From: JBLMZI01 sp050258755
Lineage (GTDB): Bacteria > Bacillota > Syntrophomonadia > Syntrophomonadales > DTU052
Length of the DNA: 64,000 nucleotides
Direction: 5' to 3'
Assembly: GCA_050258755.1 (NCBI GenBank)
Contig: JBLMZI010000005.1
Location: forward strand, 1 to 64,000
In this document: positions 54,096-61,406 of the stretch, piece by piece
Numbering within the stretch: position 1 is the stretch's first letter
How the letters are laid out: the number at the start of each line of letters is the position of its first letter
The notes under the pieces: model-generated
The model's input: only the letters and a program-made list of their open reading frames with translations
What the model was told of the DNA's origin: nothing
Databases searched by the model: none
Translations under genes and position numbers: made by a program

Positions 54096-54806
54096 ATGAC
54101 GGATTTGGATCGCACCTTGTCCGAGGAGGAGAATATGCCGGACATTGCCGATTACATCGATGCCACCCTCTTGCGTCCGGATGCCACGAAAGAAGAGATC
54201 ATCCGCCTTTGCACGCAGGCGAAGGATCATGAATTCGCCGCGGTTTGCATCAACCCGTCCCGTCTGGAATTGGCCGCGGCCGAACTGAAGTGGTCACCGG
54301 TCGCGCTTTGCACCGTTATCGGCTTTCCGTTGGGCGCAGCCCCCCCGCAGTTAAAACTCACCGAGATGGAATGGGCCTTAAATGCCGGTGCGCGTGAAAT
54401 CGATATGGTTATGAATATCGGCTGGTTTAAAGACAAGGAATACATAGCTGTCGCCGAGGAGATCCGTCTGGCGGCCCGTCTGGTCAAAGAACACGGCGCT
54501 TTGCTGAAGGTGATCGTTGAAACCGCGCTCCTGGACCGGGAGGAATTGCGGCGCGCCGCCATCGTTGTTCGGGAAGGCGGCGCTGACTTTATAAAAACCT
54601 CCACTGGTTTTGCTTCGCGCGGTGTCAGTCTTGAGGATCTGCAGGTCATCCAGGACGCTATCGGCAAGGATATTAAAATTAAGGCCTCCGGGGGCATCAA
54701 AACTCACGACTTCGCGATTAAGCTGATCAGAGCCGGTGCTGACCGGCTGGGAAGCAGCAGTCCGATCGAACTCCTTGGCGTTTGGGACCGGACAGAGGAG
54801 GACTGA
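54096..54806 (+). CDS. deoC: Deoxyribose-phosphate aldolase
   Basis: A 236-residue class I aldolase that splits 2-deoxyribose 5-phosphate into glyceraldehyde 3-phosphate and acetaldehyde. The active site is complete: D103 in EIDMVMN, the Schiff-base K167 in KTSTGF, and K196 in KASGGI. Two starts are possible: ATG 54096 (AAGGGGGTA) and ATG 54135 (GAGGAGGAG, very close). deoC inserted between era and recO is compatible with a deoxynucleoside salvage link to cdd. Confidence 0.93.
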   Translation: MTDLDRTLSEEENMPDIADYIDATLLRPDATKEEIIRLCTQAKDHEFAAVCINPSRLELAAAELKWSPVALCTVIGFPLGAAPPQLKLTEMEWALNAGAREIDMVMNIGWFKDKEYIAVAEEIRLAARLVKEHGALLKVIVETALLDREELRRAAIVVREGGADFIKTSTGFASRGVSLEDLQVIQDAIGKDIKIKASGGIKTHDFAIKLIRAGADRLGSSSPIELLGVWDRTEED

Positions 54807-54807
54807 T

Positions 54808-55758
54808 ACGAAACGGCTGCTGACCGCGCTCATTCTCCTTGGAATTCCAGCGGCTGTTTACGCCTGCTTCACCGGAACGCTGAATTATTCCCAGAAGCCG
54901 GTACGATATGTGTGTGACGTCTATGGCCGCGCGGTCGCGTCGCGGACCTCCGTTCGATTGATCCAACCGCTTCCGGGATCGAGTCAGCATCCTGATCCCC
55001 GGCACGCTTCTCAAAAACGGTACGGCAGCCTGGCGCCGGTTCTTTTCATTGAACCTGGCATCAAGGATTTTCAAGGCCTGCTCGACCGGGCCCCGTATCG
55101 GACCGCCGGTGTGTTGGTTGAGTGTTCCGCACTTGACGCCTGGCATACCACCCAGCCTGGTTTTCAGGCCCTGCAAAAACTGCGAAAACACACCCTGCGC
55201 ATTGTCGTTTTCGATGGGGGGCATCACCTTCCAACACTCGGGATTGCGCCGGATTTGATTCTGGTTCCGGTTACCCGCGGGTTTGCGGCACACGGTCATA
55301 CGATGGACGCTATGCCGGTGGAAGTGCTGCTGAAGACGATACGGCGGGAGGGCCTGGGTACGCCGGTCGTTGCGGTTCCGCGCTTCGGCCTGGTCAAAAC
55401 CGCGAAACCGATGGAAACCATCGCGGTGCGGGCTATGCGGGCAGCCGGCATTCAAGCCGGTTCCGCCGTGACGTACCGAACGCATTGCGGCCGCCGCGCC
55501 TGGCGGGGCTGCACGATTCTGAACCGGGCGGCTTTCTGTTCGTTGTCCGATCCAAGCGCGCTTCGGCAGGAGCGGGTTGCGAAGCTGCAAGCGGACCGGG
55601 TCCTTCGGATCTATCTCAGCTTGAATTATGCGCGTTTTACCGCGGCGGACCGCGAAGAGCTCATCCAGCGGCTCAAGCAGGCCGGGATTGAGGGGATTGT
55701 GGTCAATGAGCCGGTCAATGTCGGCAGAATCCTGATCGGGAGGATTCCCCATGCATAA
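54808..55758 (+). CDS. Putative exported/membrane-anchored protein of unknown function, apparent ACG start
   Basis: A 316-residue frame with no ATG/GTG/TTG at a usable place. AGGAGG (54796-54801) lies six bases before ACG 54808, one base after the deoC stop, and the protein then begins (M)KRLLTALILLGIPAAVYA, a standard signal peptide or anchor. An in-frame TTG at 54775 has no ribosome site. The rest has Rossmann-like alternation (GVLVECSAL, RIVVFDGGHHLP, GTPVVAVPRFGLV) but I do not recognise a family. The end overlaps recO by eight bases. The antisense frame here is a low-complexity shadow. The ACG may be a genuine rare start or a sequence error for ATG. Confidence 0.6.
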   Translation, partial: TKRLLTALILLGIPAAVYACFTGTLNYSQKPVRYVCDVYGRAVASRTSVRLIQPLPGSSQHPDPRHASQKRYGSLAPVLFIEPGIKDFQGLLDRAPYRTAGVLVECSALDAWHTTQPGFQALQKLRKHTLRIVVFDGGHHLPTLGIAPDLILVPVTRGFAAHGHTMDAMPVEVLLKTIRREGLGTPVVAVPRFGLVKTAKPMETIAVRAMRAAGIQAGSAVTYRTHCGRRAWRGCTILNRAAFCSLSDPSALRQERVAKLQADRVLRIYLSLNYARFTAADREELIQRLKQAGIEGIVVNEPVNVGRILIGRIPHA

Positions 55759-56497
55759 GCGAACCAGCGGATTGGTTCTAAAAAGCTACGATTTTAAAGA
55801 AGCGGACCAGATTGTCGTCGTGTTTTCCGGCGATCTGGGCAAAATACGCGTGGTGGCGCGCGGCGTAAAAAAGCCGAAAAGCAGCCTCCGGGCCCTGGTG
55901 CAGCCATTTTGCTATTCCGATTTTTATCTGGTTCCCTCCGGGGACATGTACATCCTGACCCAGGGCAAAAGCTTGGATTTCTTTCCAGAGCTAAGAACCA
56001 ATCTGGACCGGACCCTGCAGGCTTTATATGTTGTAGAGCTTCTGGAGAAATGTGTTGCTGACCGGGACCCGCATCCGGAGTTGTTGGTACTGGTCCTGGA
56101 GACCCTGCGCTTTCTGAGTGGTAAAGAACGGGGAGATTTTATCCTGCGGCATTTTGAAGCCCGGCTAGCGGTGCAGCTGGGACTGGCACCGGTATTGGAC
56201 CAGTGTCAGGGCTGCGGGAGCAAAGTGAAGCTGAACGGCTTTTCCAGTGAAGCCGGTGGGGCGCTCTGCAGTGCCTGTGCCGCCGAGGCTGGAGCTCGGA
56301 CCGTATCGCCGGCCGCCTTGAGCGCGCTGAATCTCTTGATGAAAAACAATACCGCCATCTTAAAGCGGGTTCGGCTGCCGGAAGGCGTCGAACGGGAGAT
56401 TGGCTGTATGATCGGCGATCATTTGCGGGCCGCTCTGGAAATCAGTCTTCCGGTTCTGGGCCGCCTTCCCAATTTGACAAAAGGCCCGGGCGGTTGA
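55751..56497 (+). CDS. recO: DNA repair protein RecO
   Basis: A 248-residue RecO: N-terminal OB fold (TSGLVLKSYDFKEADQIV, KIRVVARGVKKPKS), helical middle, and a zinc finger CQGCG...CSAC. It loads RecA on SSB-coated DNA with RecR. The start ATG has GGGAGGA upstream and overlaps the preceding gene. Its 3' end contains the likely glyQS promoter. Confidence 0.93.
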   Translation: MHKRTSGLVLKSYDFKEADQIVVVFSGDLGKIRVVARGVKKPKSSLRALVQPFCYSDFYLVPSGDMYILTQGKSLDFFPELRTNLDRTLQALYVVELLEKCVADRDPHPELLVLVLETLRFLSGKERGDFILRHFEARLAVQLGLAPVLDQCQGCGSKVKLNGFSSEAGGALCSACAAEAGARTVSPAALSALNLLMKNNTAILKRVRLPEGVEREIGCMIGDHLRAALEISLPVLGRLPNLTKGPGG

Positions 56498-56503
56498 TAA
56501 GCT
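56474..56503 (+). promoter_or_regulatory. Putative promoter of the glyQS leader inside the recO 3' end
   Basis: TTGACA, 18 bases, TAAGCT. The -35 is perfect; the -10 is weak. It would start the T-box transcript near 56510. Confidence 0.5.
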
Positions 56504-56509
56504 ATCCAT

Positions 56510-56750
56510 GAACTGCATTTTGCGATGATCGAGAAGAGTAAACGGTGATCCTTTCTTTCGCAGAGAGCCGGGGCAGCTGAAAACCGGCGTCAGGATTCCG
56601 GAGAAGGCGCTCGTGAGCCGCGGGAAGAAAGCCGTATCTGGCAAGTAAACCCCGTATGATAATGAAGGTGGACCGCGCGTGAGCGGTCAACTAGGGTGGA
56701 ACCGCGGGCAAACGCTCGTCCCTGGATCAGGGATCGGGCGTTTTTTATTT
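56510..56750 (+). promoter_or_regulatory. Glycine T-box riboswitch
   Basis: The conserved T-box AGGGTGGAACCGCG is at 56693-56706. The stem I apical motif (AGAGAGCCGGGG, AAACCGGC) lies at about 56561-56589, and the specifier codon reads GGC (56606-56608) in GAAGGC. The bulge TGGA would pair with ACCU, matching the U discriminator base of tRNA-Gly. A terminator (AACGCTCGTCCCTG stem, then TTTTTT, 56711-56750) closes it. Uncharged tRNA-Gly should prevent termination and switch on glyQS. Confidence 0.95.
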
Positions 56751-56811
56751 TCTGCGGCCGGGTGGCCGCTCAACCCAACCAACAATTGGATCAAACATGG
56801 AGGTGTTTCTC

Positions 56812-57720
56812 ATGACCTTTCAGCAGATGATTCTGGCCCTGCAGCAGTTCTGGGGCGAGCAGGGCTGCATTGTCGTTCAGCCGTATGACGTGGAAAAAGG
56901 AGCGGGCACAATGAACCCCGCCACGTTTTTGCGCGCACTCGGTCCTGAACCGTGGAGCGTGGCTTATGTCGAGCCTTCCCGGCGGCCGACCGACGGCCGG
57001 TACGGTGAAAACCCCAACCGGCTCCAACATTACTTCCAGTTCCAGGTGATCCTGAAACCGTCGCCGGACAACGTGATTGACCTGTACATGGAAAGCCTGC
57101 GCCGGCTCGGTATTGATCCGAACCAGCACGACGTCCGACTGGTGGAGGACAACTGGGAATCCCCAACCCTTGGCGCATGGGGACTCGGCTGGGAGATCTG
57201 GCTAAACGGTATGGAAGTCACCCAGTTTACCTATTTCCAGCAGTGCGGTGGCTTTGACTGCCACCCGGTCTGTGCCGAAATCACCTACGGGATTGAACGG
57301 CTGGCCATGTATATTCAGAATAAGGAAAGCATTTTTGAGGTGGAATGGGTCGAGGGAATTACCTATGGGGACGTATACCACCAGAATGAGATTGACTACT
57401 CCACCTACAATTTCAAAGGGTCCGATGTGGAGACGCTGATGACGATGTTCAAACTTTGTGAACAGGAAGCCCTGCGGACCATTGATATCGGACTCCCGCA
57501 GCCAGCGTATGATTATGTGCTGAAATGCTCGCACCTGTTTAACCTGCTGGACGCCCGAGGCGCGATCAGCGTCACCGAACGGACCGGCTATATCGGTCGG
57601 GTGCGCAACCTGGCGCGCACTGTTGCGAAAGCTTTTCTGGCCCAGAGGGAAAGCCTGGGCTTCCCCCTTATTAAAGATCAGGCCCTCCGGCGCAGCCTCG
57701 GCCTGGCGGAAGGAGAGTAA
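56812..57720 (+). CDS. glyQ: Glycyl-tRNA synthetase alpha subunit
   Basis: A 302-residue catalytic subunit of the bacterial alpha2beta2 enzyme. The start MTFQQMILALQQFWGEQGC, DVEKGAGTMNPATFLRALGPE and YVEPSRRPTDGRYGENPNRL are family signatures. ATG 56812 follows GGAGGTG; the upstream ATG 56797 overlaps that site. It is controlled by the T-box just upstream. Confidence 0.97.
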   Translation: MTFQQMILALQQFWGEQGCIVVQPYDVEKGAGTMNPATFLRALGPEPWSVAYVEPSRRPTDGRYGENPNRLQHYFQFQVILKPSPDNVIDLYMESLRRLGIDPNQHDVRLVEDNWESPTLGAWGLGWEIWLNGMEVTQFTYFQQCGGFDCHPVCAEITYGIERLAMYIQNKESIFEVEWVEGITYGDVYHQNEIDYSTYNFKGSDVETLMTMFKLCEQEALRTIDIGLPQPAYDYVLKCSHLFNLLDARGAISVTERTGYIGRVRNLARTVAKAFLAQRESLGFPLIKDQALRRSLGLAEGE

Positions 57721-57724
57721 GCGA

Positions 57725-59812
57725 GTGGCAAAAGATCTTTTGTTTGAAATTGGTGTGGAAGAAATGCCGGCAGGCTACATGCCCCGCGCACTTGAGGATC
57801 TTGCCGCTATCGCGGCTGATAAACTGACCATAGCCCGCCTTGCGTATACCGGTATCCGGACCCTGGGAACGCCCCGGCGGCTTGCCCTCATGATTGACAA
57901 CCTGGCCGAGGGACAGGAAGACCATCTGCGCGAGGTGCGCGGTCCCCGGCGTGACAAAGGATACGGACCGGATGGCGCGCCGACCCAGGCGGTGCTGGGC
58001 TTTGCCCGCGGGCAGGGCGTTGCCGTGGAGGACCTGGTTTTCCAGGAAGTTGGCGGTGTGGAATACGTCTTTGCGAAAGTGATGGAAAAAGGCCAGAGTG
58101 CGGCCGCGATCCTGCCGGACCTGCTCAAGGAAATCATGCTGGCGATTCCGTTCCCCAAGAGCATGAAGTGGGGCTACTATGAGACGCGCTTTCCCAGGCC
58201 GATTCGCTGGCTGACCGCGCTGTTCGGCAGTGACGTGCTGCCTGTGGTTTTGGAAAACCTGACCGCCGGGAACACCACCCGCGGCCATCGTTTCTTTGCG
58301 CCGGAACCGATTGCGCTGGCTGCACCGTCTGAATACACGGAAACCCTGCGCAAGGCGTATGTCATCGTTGATCCGGCCGAACGGCGGGAACTCATCTGGA
58401 AGCAGGTTGCCGAAACCGCGTCTGCCGCGGGCGGCCGCGCGCGCAAGGACGAAGCCCTGCTGGATGAAGTGAATTACCTGGCGGAGTATCCGAACGCCTT
58501 CCTCGGTGCATTCTCAGCGGATTATCTGGTGGTGCCGCCTGAAGTATTGACCACCAGCATGAAAGAGCACCAGCGTTACTTCCCGGTGGAAGACGCGAAC
58601 GGCAAGCTGATGGCCTGCTTCATCGGCGTAACCAATGGCGATCCGGCTTGCATTCCGGTAATCCGGGAGGGCAACCAGCGGGTACTCAGGGCCCGCCTTG
58701 AGGACGCGCATTTCTTCTACAAAGTAGATACCGAGGAACGGCTGGAAACACGGGTAGAACTGCTGAAAAACGTGGTTTATCAGCAGAAGCTGGGGACCGT
58801 TTTCGGTAAAACCGAGCGGTTGGTCAAACTGGCGGGGGAGATCGCGTCGGCCTTCGGAGCCGCTGATCGTACCGCCGCAAAGCGGGCCGCCTTTTTGTGC
58901 AAAGCGGATCTGGAAACCCATATGGTCTATGAATTCCCCGAACTGCAAGGCTTAATGGGCCGCTATTACGCATTGGTTGACCGGGAAGATCCGGTCGTTG
59001 CGGAAGCGATCTTCGAACACTATCTGCCGCGGTTTGCCGGCGATGCGATTCCGGTGACCCTTCCAGGGACCGCGTTGAGCCTTGCTGAAAAAATGGACAA
59101 TCTGATCGGCAACTTCGCCATCGGGGTACGCCCGACCGGATCGCAGGACCCGTTTGCTCTGCGGCGCCAGGCGCTGGGTATCGTCGCAATCATCCTGGGT
59201 TCAACCGTGACCGGGGGTGAGGGTATTGATACCGACCTGGTTCCGCTGCTCCGGGAGAGCTACCGGAGCTTTGCCGGAACAGTTCTGGACCAGAGTGAGG
59301 CGCAGACCGTCAATGATGTGCTCGATTTCATCCTCCAGCGATTCCGCGGCGTGCTGCAGGATGAAGGGCTGACCTACGACCTGCTCGATGCGGTCTTTGC
59401 CGTGCCTTGCGGGGATTTGCTCGCACTGCGCGACCGGGCCCGGTCGCTGGCCGACTTGAAACAGGAACCGATCCTGGAGGACGTTCTGACGGCGTTCTCG
59501 CGGCCCTATAACCTGGCTAAGAAGGGTGGTGCCGAGCTGGTTGATCCGGCCCTGTTCGCCGAAGCAGCCGAACACGAACTCTTCAAGGCGGCCAGCGAAG
59601 CGGCCCAGGTGATTGAACCGTTCCTGGCGGCCGGGGATTATGCGTCATATTTCAAGGTGCTGGCCAAACTGCGCCCGGTGACCGACGCATATTTTGAGAA
59701 AATCCTGGTTATGGCCGAAGATCCCGCGGTCCGTGAGAACCGTCTGGGACAGTTGAAACAGATCGCTTCGCTGTTTACGCGGTTTGCGGATTTGTCGAAA
59801 TTGGTGGTGTGA
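57725..59812 (+). CDS. glyS: Glycyl-tRNA synthetase beta subunit
   Basis: A 695-residue tRNA-binding subunit. The N-terminus AKDLLFEIGVEEMPAGYM and RGPRRDKGYGPDGAPT are typical, and the C-terminal anticodon-binding region with RLGQLKQIASLFTRFADLS is complete. The start is GTG with AAGGAGAG upstream; the frame from 57623 lies inside glyQ. Confidence 0.96.
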   Translation: MAKDLLFEIGVEEMPAGYMPRALEDLAAIAADKLTIARLAYTGIRTLGTPRRLALMIDNLAEGQEDHLREVRGPRRDKGYGPDGAPTQAVLGFARGQGVAVEDLVFQEVGGVEYVFAKVMEKGQSAAAILPDLLKEIMLAIPFPKSMKWGYYETRFPRPIRWLTALFGSDVLPVVLENLTAGNTTRGHRFFAPEPIALAAPSEYTETLRKAYVIVDPAERRELIWKQVAETASAAGGRARKDEALLDEVNYLAEYPNAFLGAFSADYLVVPPEVLTTSMKEHQRYFPVEDANGKLMACFIGVTNGDPACIPVIREGNQRVLRARLEDAHFFYKVDTEERLETRVELLKNVVYQQKLGTVFGKTERLVKLAGEIASAFGAADRTAAKRAAFLCKADLETHMVYEFPELQGLMGRYYALVDREDPVVAEAIFEHYLPRFAGDAIPVTLPGTALSLAEKMDNLIGNFAIGVRPTGSQDPFALRRQALGIVAIILGSTVTGGEGIDTDLVPLLRESYRSFAGTVLDQSEAQTVNDVLDFILQRFRGVLQDEGLTYDLLDAVFAVPCGDLLALRDRARSLADLKQEPILEDVLTAFSRPYNLAKKGGAELVDPALFAEAAEHELFKAASEAAQVIEPFLAAGDYASYFKVLAKLRPVTDAYFEKILVMAEDPAVRENRLGQLKQIASLFTRFADLSKLVV

Positions 59813-59837
59813 TTTCCTTTTGACGAACGACATGAGG

Positions 59838-59866
59838 TTCAATATAATCTATATAGCGTATATAAT
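59838..59866 (+). promoter_or_regulatory. Promoter of the CBS regulator unit
   Basis: TTCAAT, 17 bases, TATAAT, in an AT-rich palindromic stretch TATATAGCGTATATA that could also be an operator for the regulator itself. Confidence 0.55.
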
Positions 59867-59910
59867 TTAGCCAATATCGAGTGAAAAGTATAGCATAATT
59901 GAGGTGCCGA

Positions 59911-60582
59911 ATGATCGATTTAAGCGACCGGCAGGCGCGGATTCTGGAGATCGTCCGGAAAAACGAGCCGATCACCGGAGAAAAAATCGCTGAACTACTC
60001 GATGTGACAAGGGCCGCGTTGCGCCCGGATCTGGCGATTTTAACAATGTCAGGCTATCTGGAGGCCAAGCCCCGCGTCGGCTACATGTACAAGACGGAAG
60101 GGATGAACAATTATCTCAGCCGCCACCTGATTCAGTACCGGGTCAAGGACATCAAGTCCATGCCGGTCGTGGTTCCGGATACTTGTAACATTTATGACGC
60201 GATTGTTACCCTGTTTACTGAAGATGCAGGCACCGTTTACGTCGTCGACAAGGATAATTACCTGGTCGGGGTCGTGTCCCGGAAGGACTTCTTAAAAACC
60301 ACACTTGGGCATATAGACATTTTCAAGGTTCCGGTCAGTGTAATCATGACCCGGCGGCCGAACATCGTGGTCGCGACGATGGATGAAACCGTCGTGGAAG
60401 CGGCGAAGAAAATCGTGGAACACGAGGTCGACAGCCTCCCGGTGGTCAAGACGTATATTGGAGAAGTCGGGGAAGAAAAATACGAGGTGGTCGGGCGGAT
60501 CACCAAGACCAATATCACCCGGCTGTTCCTGGATCTGGCCATGAAAAGCACCGGAGCCAACCGAGAAAAGAAGGGAGTTTGA
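59911..60582 (+). CDS. HTH-CBS transcriptional regulator (CcpN/YqzB family)
   Basis: A 223-residue protein: N-terminal winged-helix HTH (residues 1-65; LLDVTRAALRPDLAILTMSGYLEAKPRVGY) and two CBS domains (about 80-215) with MPVVVPD, VVSRKDFL and SLPVV. CcpN-type repressors control gluconeogenic genes by sensing ATP/ADP through the CBS pair. ATG 59911 has GAGGTG four bases upstream. Adjacent to the PPDK pair, so PPDK is a plausible target. Confidence 0.9.
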   Translation: MIDLSDRQARILEIVRKNEPITGEKIAELLDVTRAALRPDLAILTMSGYLEAKPRVGYMYKTEGMNNYLSRHLIQYRVKDIKSMPVVVPDTCNIYDAIVTLFTEDAGTVYVVDKDNYLVGVVSRKDFLKTTLGHIDIFKVPVSVIMTRRPNIVVATMDETVVEAAKKIVEHEVDSLPVVKTYIGEVGEEKYEVVGRITKTNITRLFLDLAMKSTGANREKKGV

Positions 60583-60584
60583 CC

Positions 60585-61406
60585 ATGACAACCAACCATC
60601 CTCAGGTCTTTGTCATCTCCGACTCCATTGGTGAAACCGCTGAAATGATGGTCTGGGCGGCAACCAGCCAATTTGATTCGGGGAAAATCGAAATCCGCCG
60701 GATTCCCAATGTCAATGATACCGATACCATTGACGACATCCTCCAGCAGGCGGCCGAGATCCACTGCATGGTCGCTTATACCATGGTCATATCCGATATG
60801 AAGAACTACCTTGACGCCAAAGCCCGCGAACTCGGCGTCATTACGGTAGATCTGCTTTCGCCGGTCATGGACGCGGTCCAGCAGGCGACCGGTCTGATCC
60901 CGCGCCGGGAACCCGGCATCCTGCGCAAAGTGGATGAGGTCTACTTTCGCCGCGTTGAAGCGATTGAGTTTGCGGTGCGCTACGACGACGGGAAAGATCC
61001 GCGCGGCATTCAGCTGGCTGACATCGTGCTGGTCGGCGTGTCCCGCACCTCAAAAACTCCGCTGTCCATGTATTTGGCCCATAAAAGGATTAAAGTCGCC
61101 AATGTCCCGCTGGTTCCTGAAGTGGCGCCGCCGGAAGAGCTGTTCCAGGCGGAGCGCGGGAAGATCATCGGGTTATCCATCCGTCCCGAACAGCTGGTTC
61201 ACATCCGCAAAGAGCGTCTGAAATCCATGGGGTTGATGTCGGATGCGAGCTATGCCAATGAGGAACGGATTCTTCAGGAGATGGAGTACGCGCATGATAT
61301 CATGCGGCGGCTCGGCTGTCCCGTAATTGACGTTACCAATAAGGCGGTTGAAGAGACATCCAGTAAGATCCTTGAAATATATTACAGGAGGTTGAGTCAT
61401 GTCTAA
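60585..61406 (+). CDS. PPDK regulatory protein (bifunctional kinase/phosphotransferase, DUF299)
   Basis: A 273-residue protein that inactivates and reactivates pyruvate phosphate dikinase by ADP-dependent phosphorylation and Pi-dependent removal. The signature is the P-loop GVSRTSKT (151-158) plus the N-terminal VFVISDSIGETAEMM. ATG 60585 has GGGAG upstream. It overlaps ppdK by eight bases, and its substrate is thus encoded next to it. Confidence 0.94.
   Translation: MTTNHPQVFVISDSIGETAEMMVWAATSQFDSGKIEIRRIPNVNDTDTIDDILQQAAEIHCMVAYTMVISDMKNYLDAKARELGVITVDLLSPVMDAVQQATGLIPRREPGILRKVDEVYFRRVEAIEFAVRYDDGKDPRGIQLADIVLVGVSRTSKTPLSMYLAHKRIKVANVPLVPEVAPPEELFQAERGKIIGLSIRPEQLVHIRKERLKSMGLMSDASYANEERILQEMEYAHDIMRRLGCPVIDVTNKAVEETSSKILEIYYRRLSHV

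Noticed and set aside
54727..55752. A 341-codon minus-strand frame opposite the ACG-start gene
   Set aside because: The translation is very rich in Arg, Pro and Gly without a ribosome site or signal, while the plus-strand frame has Shine-Dalgarno, signal peptide and operon context.
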